A DNA stretch of 64,000 bases, taken from the NCBI GenBank assembly GCA_046331545.1, contig JAXLQR010000002.1, positions 1,488,001-1,552,000 on the forward strand, given 5' to 3'. The translations under genes and the position numbers were made by a program. Below, in pieces: positions 52,533 to 61,132 of the stretch. The stretch is from JADJVL01 sp046331545. Its GTDB lineage: Bacteria; Acidobacteriota; Holophagae; Holophagales; Holophagaceae. The notes below the pieces were generated by a model, which was not told the origin of the DNA, did not search any database, and saw nothing but the letters and a program-made list of their open reading frames with translations. Each line of letters starts with the position of its first letter. The stretch's first letter is position 1.

Positions 52533-53408
52533 TCAGGACTTGATGAAGAGGTCGAGGATGCGCTCGCGGGGCGTGGCGCCCTGCATGAGGAGGGCCTGCC
52601 GCTCCCTCACCAGGGACTCGAAGGTCGGGGCGGGATCGGGATTGCGGTAGAAGACCCCGAGATGGAGCTTCGTGCCGTACTCCTGGGCGAGGTCCATGGC
52701 CGCCAGGCGGTCCGAGGGATCGTGGTGGAGCTCCGCCAGCGTCTGGCTGATGGCCTTGAGCCCCTTGAGCTGCTGGGCCTCCTCGCCGTAGGTCACGCAG
52801 GGGGACTGGATGTTCACGAAGGCGAAGCCCGGGAAGCGGATGGCCTCCTCGAGGATCGCCGCCATGCCCACCAAGTCCGAAGGGCAGGCCTGGGCCACGA
52901 AGCCCGCGCCGTAGGCCAGCACGTAGAGCAGCGGGTTCACCGGCGCCTCCAGGCTGCCGTAGTGGGAGGTGCAGGTGATGCGGCCCTTCTGGGAGGTGGG
53001 CGAGAGCTGGCCCTTGGTGAGGCCGTAGATCTGGTTGTCCATCACCAGGTAGGTGATGTCCATGTTGCGGCGGATGAGGTGGGCGATGTGGCCGCCGCCG
53101 ATGGAGAAGCCGTCGCCGTCGCCGCCGGCGGCGAGCACCAGCAGGTCGGGGTTCGCGAGCTTGATGCCCTGGGCGATGGGCAGGGCGCGCCCGTGGACGC
53201 TGTTGAAGCCATAGGCCGTGGTGTAGCCGGGGATGCGGCTGGAGCAGCCGATGCCGGAGACGAAGGCGATCTCGTGGGGCGGCCGTCCGATGGCCGCCAG
53301 CGCGCGGTAGACGCCCTGGACGACGGCGTAGTCGCCGCAGCCCGGGCACCAGATCGGCTTGAGGTCGCTCCGGTAGTCCTTCGCCTGGAATTCGCAGGTG
53401 GCGCTCAT
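52533..53408 (-). CDS. korB: 2-oxoacid:ferredoxin oxidoreductase, beta subunit
   Basis: 291 residues. IWCPGCGDYAV at the N-terminus, a TPP-binding GGDGDGFSIGGGH...NQIYGLTKGQ and further cysteines of the cluster-binding set (SGIGCSS) mark the beta subunit. With the alpha/gamma fusion encoded upstream it oxidatively decarboxylates 2-oxoglutarate (or another 2-oxoacid) to the acyl-CoA, reducing ferredoxin. No delta ferredoxin subunit is present here. Confidence 0.92.
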   Translation of the reverse strand: MSATCEFQAKDYRSDLKPIWCPGCGDYAVVQGVYRALAAIGRPPHEIAFVSGIGCSSRIPGYTTAYGFNSVHGRALPIAQGIKLANPDLLVLAAGGDGDGFSIGGGHIAHLIRRNMDITYLVMDNQIYGLTKGQLSPTSQKGRITCTSHYGSLEAPVNPLLYVLAYGAGFVAQACPSDLVGMAAILEEAIRFPGFAFVNIQSPCVTYGEEAQQLKGLKAISQTLAELHHDPSDRLAAMDLAQEYGTKLHLGVFYRNPDPAPTFESLVRERQALLMQGATPRERILDLFIKS

Positions 53409-53415
53409 GGGAACC

Positions 53416-55206
53416 TCACTCCTGGGGCTGGAGCAGGCTTTCGTGGCTGCGCTGCAGCTCGGAAAGCAGGTGCTGGAGGGCCCCGACGATCTCGGTGGGC
53501 AGGAAGGGGTTGGCGCCGCTGCGGGCCATGGACTTGACGCCCGCGGGCAGGTCCAGGTGCATGCGGAGCACCTTGTGGAACTGGGCCAGGTGGGAAAGCT
53601 CCACCACGAGTCCGGCCTGCACCGAGGCGAGGAAGTCCTGGTAGGCCTTCTCCGCGACGGGGTAGAGCAGGGTCGGCACCAGCAGCTTCACATCCAGGCC
53701 CTGTTCCCGGGCGAGGAGCAGCGCCTCCCGGCACACGCCCGCCACGCTGCCCCAGGCCACCAGGGCCAGGGGCGCGGAAGGATTCCCGCTGACCTCGAAG
53801 AGGTCCCGGCGCTCCTTGAGGGGCGCGAACTTCTTCGTGCGCTTGTCGTTCATCTTCTGGTGGACGTTGCCGCTGTTCGTCGGGGAGCCCGCCTCGGTGT
53901 GCTCGATGCCCGACGCGAGGTAGGTTCCGCCGGGCATGCCTGGGTGGCTGATGGGGCTGATGTGCGTGTCGGTGTCCTTGAAGCGCTTGTAGCCCTGCAG
54001 GTCCGCGGGCGCGGGACGCAGGCGCTCCTCGATCACGAAGCGCGAGGTGTCGATGGGATCCAGGGTCTCCTTGCGCTGGCTGATCTCCTGGTCCGAGAGG
54101 ATGAGCACCGGCGTCTGGTAGCGTTCGGCGATGTTGAAGGCCTCCACGGTGACGGCGAAGGTGTCCGCCACGGAGGTGGGCGCCAGGACAGGCCGGATCA
54201 CGTCGCCGTGGGCCGAGAAGGCCGCGGCGAAGAGGTCCGCCTGCTCGGACTTGGTGGGCAGCCCCGTGGACGGCCCGCCCCGCTGGACGTCCACGATGAC
54301 GAGGGGCAGCTCGGCGATGCTCGCCAGGCCCATCATCTCGGTCTTGAGCGAGAGGCCCGGGCCGCTGGTGGCGGTCATGGCCTTCTTCCCGGCGAAGGAG
54401 GCCCCCACCGCCGCGCCGATGCCCGCGATCTCGTCCTCGGCCTGCAGCACCGCGCCGCCGTACTTCCAGACGTGGTCCGTGAAGAACTGCATGATCTCGG
54501 TGGACGGCGTGATGGGGTAGCCGCCGAAGAAGTCGCAGCCCGCGAAGATGGCCGCGGCGGCGCACATGTCGTTGCCGTCGGTGAGGAGCTTCGGCGTCCC
54601 CTTCGCCTCCGCCGGCGCGATGGCCATGTCGGATTTGAGGGGATGCTCCTTCGCGAAGGCCATGCCCAGGTCGAAGGCCCGCTGGTTGGCGTCCACCAGC
54701 TCCTGGCCCTTCTTGGCGAGGCGCTTGCGGATGCCCTGCATCACCGCCACGGCGCCGATGCCGAACCAGCCCGCGATGAGGCCGAGCACCACGGTGTTCT
54801 TGGCGCGCTCGGTGCCGGCCGCGGACTTGGCCATCTCCGAGATGGGGACCGCGAAGACCTGGAGGGGCGTCACGCCCACCAGCGGGATGTCCGCCTCGGC
54901 CACGCCGGTGGCGGCCTCGTAGATGACCACGGTGGAGCCGCTCACCGGCAGCTCGGCGCCGAACTTGAGGAAGTCCTCCCAGTTCAGGGCCACCGCCACG
55001 TCCAGGTTGCCGCCGGGGTTGAGCACGGGGTTCGTGCTGATGCGCACCCGGCAGGAGGACTCGCCGCCCCGGATCTGCGACCCGAAGCTCTTGGTCATCA
55101 CGCCGTGGTAGCCCTCCAGCGCCGCCGCCAGCAGCAGCGACTCCCCCGCCGAGACGATGCCGTCGCCGCCGGAACCCGCCATCCCTAGGACCAGATCCTT
55201 GCGCAT
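53416..55206 (-). CDS. korA: 2-oxoacid:ferredoxin oxidoreductase, alpha (gamma-fused) subunit
   Basis: 596 residues from the ATG at 55206 (MRKDLVLGMAGSGGDG). The N-terminal gamma domain (1-190; FGSQIRGGESSCRVRIS) is fused to the pyrimidine-type alpha domain (CDFFGGYPITPSTEIMQ, SGPGLSLKTEMMGLA, DVQRGGPSTGLPTK) and a C-terminal transketolase-like part. This fused form is typical of KorA of the reductive TCA or oxidative pathway. It ends 8 bp before korB starts. Confidence 0.93.
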   Translation of the reverse strand: MRKDLVLGMAGSGGDGIVSAGESLLLAAALEGYHGVMTKSFGSQIRGGESSCRVRISTNPVLNPGGNLDVAVALNWEDFLKFGAELPVSGSTVVIYEAATGVAEADIPLVGVTPLQVFAVPISEMAKSAAGTERAKNTVVLGLIAGWFGIGAVAVMQGIRKRLAKKGQELVDANQRAFDLGMAFAKEHPLKSDMAIAPAEAKGTPKLLTDGNDMCAAAAIFAGCDFFGGYPITPSTEIMQFFTDHVWKYGGAVLQAEDEIAGIGAAVGASFAGKKAMTATSGPGLSLKTEMMGLASIAELPLVIVDVQRGGPSTGLPTKSEQADLFAAAFSAHGDVIRPVLAPTSVADTFAVTVEAFNIAERYQTPVLILSDQEISQRKETLDPIDTSRFVIEERLRPAPADLQGYKRFKDTDTHISPISHPGMPGGTYLASGIEHTEAGSPTNSGNVHQKMNDKRTKKFAPLKERRDLFEVSGNPSAPLALVAWGSVAGVCREALLLAREQGLDVKLLVPTLLYPVAEKAYQDFLASVQAGLVVELSHLAQFHKVLRMHLDLPAGVKSMARSGANPFLPTEIVGALQHLLSELQRSHESLLQPQE

Positions 55207-55287
55207 GGGCACCTCGGAGCATGGGGCGGAGCGCCACCCGACGCCCTGCACGCCTCCGCCTGGGGGGGCCGCCGGACGATGTTCCAC

Positions 55288-55314
55288 CGTAGGCCGCCCC
55301 GGCGGGGACCTACG
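55288..55314. promoter_or_regulatory. Inverted repeat in the korA upstream region
   Basis: CGTAGG and CCTACG flanking a CCCC/GGGG inner stem, about 82 bp upstream of the korA start and 180 bp upstream of the divergent barrel gene. It may be an operator or the end of an upstream hairpin; no clear promoter was found in 55207-55493, which otherwise holds no gene. Confidence 0.3.
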
Positions 55315-55493
55315 TCACACCCGGGCCGCGCCGATCACAGACCGGGCCGGTCCCGACAGAGGGGCCCGGGGCGGGAATGACCCTCTCGGCGGCACCTCAT
55401 GCCGGCTGCGTGCTGAAAGGAATCTGTAAGGCGCCTCCCCCGCCTCCGTCTCCCTGGTTGAAAGCCGATGCCCGGCCCCATCCAGGAGACACC

Positions 55494-56141
55494 ATGTCCA
55501 ACCGCATCACCCTCGCCCTCACCGCCACCGCCCTCTTCCTGTCCGCCGGGGCCACCCCCCTGCAGGCCGGGGACAAGGTCAAGTTCGGCGGCGCCGCCAC
55601 CCTGGCTCTGCCCACCGCCGACCTGAAGACCGACACGAACGACAAGGTCGGCTTCGGCGCCGCCTTCCAGGTCACCTTCGACCTCGGCAAGGGCCACGCG
55701 CTCCGCCCCCGGGCCGACGTGCTCGTCCACGACGTGAAGGAGCGCCGCGTCTCCGGCGGCGAGGACCGCGAGACCACCGAACTCGTGAGCTACGGGATTG
55801 GCGCCGACTACCTCTACTACTTCGGCGGCCGCACGAGCCGCGGCCTCTACGCCATCGCCGGCCTGGGCGTGCAGCACTGGAACGTGGCCGTCACCACCCA
55901 CGACTGGGACGGGGACAGCATGAAGCGTTACTCCTACGAGACTTCGCGCAAGCGGACCTCCCTCAGCGGCGCCGTGGGACTGGGCTACCAGGTGAACACC
56001 TGGTTCGGCGCCGAGGTCCGCTACGCCACCGCGGCCTACGAGGGCGCCCGAGGCCAGACGCTGGGCGACAGCGCCGCCCAGACCCCTTCCGCGAACCGCA
56101 CCGGCGGGGCCATTCAATTGGCCGCGACGTTCCGATGGTAG
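55494..56141 (+). CDS. Small outer-membrane beta-barrel protein
   Basis: 215 residues with GGAG six bases upstream. A signal peptide (ALTATALFLSAGATPLQAG) and an eight-strand barrel pattern of the OmpW/OprF-N type, with the conserved VKFGGAATLALPT start and final AIQLAATFRW ending in Trp. The barrel could form a small pore or receptor; substrate unknown. Followed by a hairpin that may serve as a terminator. Confidence 0.75.
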   Translation: MSNRITLALTATALFLSAGATPLQAGDKVKFGGAATLALPTADLKTDTNDKVGFGAAFQVTFDLGKGHALRPRADVLVHDVKERRVSGGEDRETTELVSYGIGADYLYYFGGRTSRGLYAIAGLGVQHWNVAVTTHDWDGDSMKRYSYETSRKRTSLSGAVGLGYQVNTWFGAEVRYATAAYEGARGQTLGDSAAQTPSANRTGGAIQLAATFRW

Positions 56142-56194
56142 TTGGGCTCCCGCCCGCGACGTTCAAGTCCCTCCGCCTCCGCCAACAACAGATC

Positions 56195-56214
56195 GGGCCG
56201 CCAAATGGCGGCCC
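56195..56214 (-). terminator. Hairpin 3' of tRNA-Asn
   Basis: GGGCCGCC, loop ATTT, GGCGGCCC: a perfect 8-bp stem on the minus strand, 3 bp beyond the tRNA 3' end. No T-tract, and it also lies 53 bp after the barrel gene on the plus strand, so it may serve both. Confidence 0.4.
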
Positions 56215-56217
56215 TGT

Positions 56218-56294
56218 TGGCTCCGGTGGAGGGACTTGAACCCCCGACATCCTGATTAACAGTCAGGCGCTCTAACCAACTGAGCTACACCGGA
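56218..56294 (-). tRNA. tRNA-Asn (GTT)
   Basis: 77 nt including an encoded CCA. The acceptor TCCGGTG pairs with CACCGGA, the anticodon loop CTGTTAA gives GTT (Asn), and the T-loop is GGTTCAAGTCC. D-stem and variable loop are normal. A good promoter lies just upstream. Confidence 0.95.
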
Positions 56295-56305
56295 CCGGAA
56301 CGATC

Positions 56306-56333
56306 AGTGTACCGGACTCCGGGGGTGAATCAA
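56306..56333 (-). promoter_or_regulatory. Promoter of tRNA-Asn
   Basis: TTGATT, 16-bp spacer and TACACT on the minus strand, with the start expected about 5-6 bp before the tRNA 5' end. Confidence 0.6.
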
Positions 56334-56420
56334 GGCGTCAGGACCGCGGGAGCGGGCGGGTTTTAACCCCCGCCCTGGTCGAATCCTGCCATGATTCCCT
56401 TCGTTTTTCCCGAGGGCGCC

Positions 56421-57320
56421 ATGGAGTGGCTCAACTACCATCACCTGCTCTACTTCTGGACGGTCGCGAAGGCGGGCAGCATCGCGAGGGCGGGCGAGAA
56501 GCTGCTCCTGGCCCAGCCCACCATCAGCGGCCAGATCAAGGCCCTGGAGGAGAACCTCGGGGAGAAGCTCTTCGAGCGCTCGGGCCGGCACCTCCAGCTC
56601 ACCGACATGGGACGCATCGTCTTCCAGTACGCCGACGAGATCTTCGCCCTGGGCCGCGAGCTGCAGGACACGGTGCACGGCCGGCCGACGGGGCGGCCGC
56701 TCGAACTGGAGGTCGGCATCGCCGACGTGCTGCCCAAGCTGGTGGTCTACCGGCTGCTGGAGCCGGCCACGAAGCTGACGGAGACGGTGCGCCTGGTCTG
56801 CCGGGAGGACAAGCCGGGCCGCCTCTTCACCGAGCTCTCGGCCCAGGCCTTCGACCTCATCCTCTCGGACGCCCCCCTGCCGCCGAACTCGAAGGTGAAG
56901 GCCTACAACCATCTTCTCGGCGAGTGCGGCGTGCTGATCTTCGGCACGCCGGAGCTGGCCAAGGTCCACCGGAAGAACTTCCCCCAGTCCCTTGAGGGCG
57001 CGCCCATGCTGCTGCCCACCGAGGCCACCATGCTGCGCCGCTCCGTGGACCACTGGCTCGAGCGCTCGAACCTGCGGCCGCGCATCCTCGGGGAGTTCGA
57101 CGACAGCGCCCTGATGATGGTGTTCGCCCAGGCCGGCCGCGGGCTGGTGGCCGCCCACGCGGCGGTGGAGCGGGAGGTCCGCGCCCAGTACGGCCTCGTC
57201 CCCCTCGGCCCGCTGCCGGACGTGAAGGAGCGCTTCTACGCCATCTCCATCGAGCGCAAGCTCAAGCACCCGGCGGTGATCGCCATCTCCGAGACCGCGC
57301 GGAAGGAGCTCTTCGCGTGA
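56421..57320 (+). CDS. nhaR: LysR-type regulator, NhaR-like
   Basis: 299 residues from the ATG at 56421 (MEWLNYHHLLYFW); an ATG 30 bp upstream is less conserved. An N-terminal winged helix-turn-helix (GSIARAGEKLLLAQPTISGQIKALEENLG) and the LysR co-inducer domain are present. The MEWLNYHHLLYFWTVAK start and the overall sequence are typical of NhaR, which activates the Na+/H+ antiporter gene in response to sodium. No nhaA is adjacent. Overlaps the next gene by 4 bp (GTGA). Confidence 0.85.
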   Translation: MEWLNYHHLLYFWTVAKAGSIARAGEKLLLAQPTISGQIKALEENLGEKLFERSGRHLQLTDMGRIVFQYADEIFALGRELQDTVHGRPTGRPLELEVGIADVLPKLVVYRLLEPATKLTETVRLVCREDKPGRLFTELSAQAFDLILSDAPLPPNSKVKAYNHLLGECGVLIFGTPELAKVHRKNFPQSLEGAPMLLPTEATMLRRSVDHWLERSNLRPRILGEFDDSALMMVFAQAGRGLVAAHAAVEREVRAQYGLVPLGPLPDVKERFYAISIERKLKHPAVIAISETARKELFA

Positions 57321-57901
57321 GGATCGCCGTCTTCTGCGGCTCCCGCGGTGGCGGAAGGCCGGCCTACCTCCAGGCCGCCCGGGACCTCGGGGCCGCGCTG
57401 GCCCGCGGGGGGCACGGCCTGGTCTACGGCGGCGCGCGGGTGGGCACCATGGGCGCCCTCGCGGACGCGGCCCTGGGGGCGGGCGCAGCGGTGACCGGCG
57501 TCATGCCGCGCGCCCTGGTGGCCCGGGAAGTCGCCCATCCGGGCCTCACGGAATTCCACGCCGTGGACTCCATGCACGCGCGCAAGGCTCTCATGGCGGA
57601 CCTCGCCGACGGCTTCATCGCCCTGCCCGGCGGCTATGGGACCTTCGACGAGCTCTTCGAGGTCCTCACCTGGGCCCAGCTGGGGCTCCACGCCAAGCCG
57701 GTGGGCCTGCTGGACGTCGAGGGGTTCTTCGGGCCCCTGCTGGCGGCCCTGGACCACGGCGTCGAGGAGGGCTTCCTGGACCCGGTCCACCGGGGGCTGC
57801 TGATGCGGGAGGCCGGCGTGGAGGCCCTCCTGGACCGCGTTGAACGGTGGCAGCCGGGCCCGCCCGCCTCGAAGTGGGAGGGCGAGGGCCTGGACCGCTG
57901 A
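57317..57901 (+). CDS. LOG family (TIGR00730) Rossmann-fold protein
   Basis: 194 residues from a GTG overlapping the nhaR stop. VFCGSRGG, YGGARVGTMGALADA and the catalytic-type PGGYGTFDELFEVLTW are the hallmarks of the LOG family, whose members hydrolyse nucleoside 5'-monophosphates to the free base and ribose-5-phosphate (cytokinin-activating in plants). The normal substrate in bacteria is less certain. Ends 1 bp before the Crp-like gene on the other strand. Confidence 0.88.
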   Translation: MRIAVFCGSRGGGRPAYLQAARDLGAALARGGHGLVYGGARVGTMGALADAALGAGAAVTGVMPRALVAREVAHPGLTEFHAVDSMHARKALMADLADGFIALPGGYGTFDELFEVLTWAQLGLHAKPVGLLDVEGFFGPLLAALDHGVEEGFLDPVHRGLLMREAGVEALLDRVERWQPGPPASKWEGEGLDR

Positions 57902-57902
57902 A

Positions 57903-58577
57903 TCAGCCCTTGGCGTAGCGCTTGAGCTTGGCGAGATCCACCACCTTCACCACGGGGAAGGTGCTGTGGATGAGGCCGAGGTCGCTGAGCAGGCGCAGGG
58001 CGCGGGAGAAGGCCTCACGGCTGGCGCCGACGCACTGGGCCAGCTCCTCCTGGGTCTCCTCGAACTCCACCACCATGCGCTCGGCGTGGTGGGCCTGGTA
58101 TTCGAGGATGGTCTGGGCCACGCGCTCGGGCACGCTGTGGAGGCTCAGCGCCTCCACCAGCCCCACGAGGTGGCGGACCTTCGCGGCGAAGTGGCGCATG
58201 AGGCCTTCCGCGACCTCCGGGCGGCGATGGGCCATGTCCCGCAGGGGCGCCCCGGGGATGAGCCACAGCTCGGTCTCGCCGTGGGCTTCGGCGCTGCTGG
58301 CGATGGGGGCGCCGTCGAAGACCGGCACCTCGCCCACGCACTGGCCCGGGCGCAGGAACTCGAGCACCTGGATGTGCCCGCGGCCGTCCGTGCGGAACAC
58401 CTTCAGCGCCCCGCGCACCACGATGAGCACGCCGGGCAGGCGGTCCCCCTGGGAATAGACGCGATTTCCGTCACTGTATTTCCGGTGTTCGCTGTGACGT
58501 GCGAGCTCCTCCGCCTCGGGACGGGGAAGCGCGGAAAAGAAGTCGACTTCCAGGAGGTTCAGGGCGGGCTGGGCCAT
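57903..58577 (-). CDS. Crp/Fnr-family transcription regulator
   Basis: 224 residues. A cNMP-binding-type barrel (DGNRVYSQGDRLPGVLIVVRGALKV, LRPGQCVGEVPVFDG) and a C-terminal winged helix with TQEELAQCVGASREAFSRALRLLSDLGLI. There is no N-terminal cysteine cluster, so it is not a classic FNR; the ligand could be a nucleotide or another effector. Target genes unknown. Confidence 0.85.
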   Translation of the reverse strand: MAQPALNLLEVDFFSALPRPEAEELARHSEHRKYSDGNRVYSQGDRLPGVLIVVRGALKVFRTDGRGHIQVLEFLRPGQCVGEVPVFDGAPIASSAEAHGETELWLIPGAPLRDMAHRRPEVAEGLMRHFAAKVRHLVGLVEALSLHSVPERVAQTILEYQAHHAERMVVEFEETQEELAQCVGASREAFSRALRLLSDLGLIHSTFPVVKVVDLAKLKRYAKG

Positions 58578-58657
58578 GCTGCATCTTAGCCAGGGCCCGG
58601 GCGGACTGGAACATCGCAAGGCGATGGCGCATCCTGGTCCCACCTCCCGGGACCACC

Positions 58658-60133
58658 ATGATCTTGACTGCCTTAATTTTGGGTCCATTCCCGCACCGCC
58701 CCGGAGACTGGCGTCCCCCCCGGTCGGCCCCTCCGGCCGGTGACCCGGGTCCGGGCCGGTGGCGGACGGCCGGGCTCCTGGCGCTCCTGGCCACCCCCCT
58801 GCCGGCCCGGACCCCGCCCGCGGGCGTCGCGCCCCACCGCGTGGTCCGGCTCAGCGCCCCCGGGGCCGTGATGCCGGTGGAGACCTCCATCGCCCTCGAC
58901 CCCGCCAGTCCCGACCGCATGGTCGCCGTCTCCGCCCAGTTCCTCCGGACCCCCGGCGGGCCCGCGGTCAGCAACTTCGCCTACGCGTCCGCCGACGGCG
59001 GGGCCACCTGGCGGACGGTGCCCACGGCCAATCCCCGCGGCGTCGGCCAGGGGGACGACGTGGTCATCGCCGGACCCGGCGTCTTCCACCACGTCTACCT
59101 GGGCGCCGACGGCTTCCGGGACCGCCGCGCCAAGCGCGCCCACACGGGCCTCTACTGCACCACCAGCCGGGACGGGGGCGCGACCTGGGAGGCGCCGGTG
59201 CCGCTGGTGGAGCACATCAACAGCACCCAGCCCTTCGAGGACAAGCCGGGCATCGCCGTGGACACGGTCCCCGACTCCCCCCACAAGGGCGCGCTCTACG
59301 CCGCCTGGACCCGCTTCGAGGTCTACGGCTCCAAGGACCCCCTGCACAAGTCCCACATCTACTTCACGCGCTCCCTCGACGGCGGGCGCACCTTCGACCA
59401 GCCCCTGCGCATCTCCGACGCGCCCGGCACCTGCGTGGACGATTCGGACACGGTGGAAGGCGCCGTGCCCGCGGTCGGCCCGAAGGGCGAGGTCTACGTG
59501 GTGTGGTCCGGGCCGCGGGGCCTGGTCTTCTGCGCCTCCGCCGACGGCGGCGAATCCTTCGGCAAGGAGCGGGTCATCGGCACCCATCCCGGCGGCTGGG
59601 ACTTCCCGGTGGAGGGTCTCGGCCGCGCCAACGGCATGCCGGTCGCCAAGGTGGACCTCTCCAAGGGACCGCGCCGCGGCGCGGTCTACGTGAACTGGAT
59701 CGACAACCGGAACGGCGATCCCGACGTCTTCGTGATGAGCTCGAAGGACGGCGGCGCCACCTGGAGCGAGCCCGTGCGGGTGAACGACGACCCCGTCCGC
59801 AACGGCAAGGCGCAGTTCTTCACCTGGATGGCCGTGGACCCCGCCGACGGCGCCGTGAACGTGGCCTTCTACGACCGGCGCGGCCTCGACGGAACGAGGA
59901 CCGGCCTCACCCTGGCCCGCAGCCTCGACGGCGGGAAGACCTGGCGCAACCACCGCGTGGAGCTCGCGCCCTTCGAGTGCAACCCGGGCGTCTTCTTCGG
60001 CGACTACCTCGGCGTGGACGCCGTGGGCGGCCGGGTGGCCGTGAGCTTCATGCACTTCACCGGCGTGAAGGACATCGCCCTGTCCGCGGCGATCTGGAGG
60101 TTCCGGCCGGGTTCGCAGGAAGTGGAGAAGTAG
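58658..60133 (+). CDS. Secreted six-Asp-box propeller protein
   Basis: 491 residues from the ATG at 58658; the signal-like segment (TAGLLALLATPLPA) begins about 30 residues in, so the start is uncertain. Six S-x-D-G-G-x-(T/S)-(W/F) Asp boxes (SADGGATW, SRDGGATW, SLDGGRTF, SADGGESF, SKDGGATW, SLDGGKTW) mark a six-bladed sialidase/BNR-type propeller. It may be an exo-glycosidase-like or reporter protein; the sialidase arginine triad was not verified. The stop codon opens into a 7-bp tandem repeat. Confidence 0.78.
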   Translation: MILTALILGPFPHRPGDWRPPRSAPPAGDPGPGRWRTAGLLALLATPLPARTPPAGVAPHRVVRLSAPGAVMPVETSIALDPASPDRMVAVSAQFLRTPGGPAVSNFAYASADGGATWRTVPTANPRGVGQGDDVVIAGPGVFHHVYLGADGFRDRRAKRAHTGLYCTTSRDGGATWEAPVPLVEHINSTQPFEDKPGIAVDTVPDSPHKGALYAAWTRFEVYGSKDPLHKSHIYFTRSLDGGRTFDQPLRISDAPGTCVDDSDTVEGAVPAVGPKGEVYVVWSGPRGLVFCASADGGESFGKERVIGTHPGGWDFPVEGLGRANGMPVAKVDLSKGPRRGAVYVNWIDNRNGDPDVFVMSSKDGGATWSEPVRVNDDPVRNGKAQFFTWMAVDPADGAVNVAFYDRRGLDGTRTGLTLARSLDGGKTWRNHRVELAPFECNPGVFFGDYLGVDAVGGRVAVSFMHFTGVKDIALSAAIWRFRPGSQEVEK

Positions 60134-60160
60134 GCTTTGGGCTTTGGGCTTTGGGCTTTG
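60133..60160 (+). repeat. GGCTTTG x4 tandem repeat
   Basis: Four perfect copies of a 7-mer beginning in the TAG of the propeller gene. Short direct repeats of this type are prone to slippage; here a change of copy number would fall just after the stop. Confidence 0.7.
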
Positions 60161-60193
60161 GCAAAGATGTCTGGGCCCCGGGCCATGCCATAC

Positions 60194-60228
60194 AAGGGAA
60201 GGCCCCGCGCACGGCGGGGCCTTCCCTT
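60194..60228. terminator. Bidirectional terminator between the propeller gene and efp
   Basis: AAGGGAAGGCCCCG with its exact complement (14 bp plus one further pair) around a 5-nt loop, between the convergent ends at 60133 and 60266. No strong T-tract on either side. Confidence 0.65.
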
Positions 60229-60265
60229 CGTCCTGGCCAGGGCCTAAAGCCTCGAGCCCAGAGCC

Positions 60266-60832
60266 CTACTTCACCCGCTCCATGTAGGTCCGCTCCACGG
60301 TGTTCACGCGGATCTTCTCGCCGGTCTCGATGTAGGGCGGCACGCCGACGGTGATGCCGTTCTCCAGCGTCGCGGGCTTGTAGGAGCCGGTGGCGTTGGC
60401 GTTCTTCATCACCGGGGCCGTCTCCTTGATCTCGAGGACGACGCTGGGGGGAAGCACGGCGCTGAGGGCCTGGCCTTCGTAGAACTCCAGCTCCACCGCC
60501 ATGTTGGGCTGGAGGAAGACCAGGTCGTCGCCCAGGACGTCCTTGCCGACCTCGAGCTGCTCGTAGGTCTCGTTGTTCATGAAGACCAGGTGGTCGCCGT
60601 CCTCGTAGAGGTACTCCATGGTGTGCTGCTCGAGGCTGGCCTTGTCGATCTTGTCGCTGGAGCCGAAGCGGTTCTCGCGGTTGATGCCGTCCTTGAGCCG
60701 CTTCATCTTCGTGACGATGCGGGCCGGGAGGTTGCCGGGCGTCTGGTGCTCCACGCTGATCACGCGGCAGAGTTCGCCTTCGAAGTTGATGATCATGCCG
60801 GCGCGGACCTGGGTCGCGTTGATGAAGGGCAT
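60266..60832 (-). CDS. efp: Translation elongation factor P
   Basis: 188 residues, the same as E. coli EF-P, from the ATG with AGGAG upstream. NFEGELCRVISVE, YLYEDGDHLVFMNNETYEQLEV and VGVPPYIETGEKIRVNT are the three-domain EF-P pattern. The loop that in E. coli carries the modified Lys34 reads EHQTPGNLPA here, with Asn34 at the tip, so lysylation, rhamnosylation (Arg32) and hypusination are all excluded at that position. EF-P rescues ribosomes stalled at consecutive prolines. Confidence 0.96.
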   Translation of the reverse strand: MPFINATQVRAGMIINFEGELCRVISVEHQTPGNLPARIVTKMKRLKDGINRENRFGSSDKIDKASLEQHTMEYLYEDGDHLVFMNNETYEQLEVGKDVLGDDLVFLQPNMAVELEFYEGQALSAVLPPSVVLEIKETAPVMKNANATGSYKPATLENGITVGVPPYIETGEKIRVNTVERTYMERVK

Positions 60833-60872
60833 CGGGGGCTCCTGGTTCTCGGGAGGGCGGGAGGTCAAATCA

Positions 60873-60900
60873 AAGGCCCTGAAGGGGAGTTCAGGGCCTT
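60873..60900 (-). terminator. Terminator of tRNA-Val
   Basis: AAGGCCCTGAA with its exact complement (11 bp) around a 6-nt loop, directly at the tRNA 3' end and followed on the minus strand by TTTGATTTG. It would separate tRNA-Val from efp. Confidence 0.85.
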
Positions 60901-60977
60901 GGTGGTGGGCGTACCAGGATTCGAACCTGGGACTTCTACCGTGTGAAGGTAGCACTCTACCGCTGAGTTATACGCCC
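60901..60977 (-). tRNA. tRNA-Val (CAC)
   Basis: 77 nt with encoded CCA. Acceptor GGGCGTA/TACGCCC, anticodon loop TTCACAC giving CAC (Val), T-arm with GGTTCGAATCC. All arms are well formed. Confidence 0.95.
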
Positions 60978-60987
60978 GCGGCCATCC

Positions 60988-61016
60988 AGTGTATCAAAGC
61001 CTCCCGCCGCCTCCAA
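60988..61016 (-). promoter_or_regulatory. Promoter of tRNA-Val
   Basis: TTGGAG, 17-bp spacer and TACACT on the minus strand, about 11 bp from the tRNA 5' end. The -10 is identical to that of tRNA-Asn. Confidence 0.6.
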
Positions 61017-61132
61017 GGGCGGTTTTTCGCCGGTGGCGGGGCCTCCGAGACCCACCCTCGGCGCCGGGCCGAGGACCGGCGGGCCTGAGCCCCGCCGACC
61101 GTGCGAAAATGCAGGATCCCCCGGAGGACATC

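Noticed and set aside
56351..56375. GGGCGGG/CCCGCCC hairpin before nhaR
   Set aside because: Short stem in GC-rich DNA with no T-tract or link to a gene end; could be chance.
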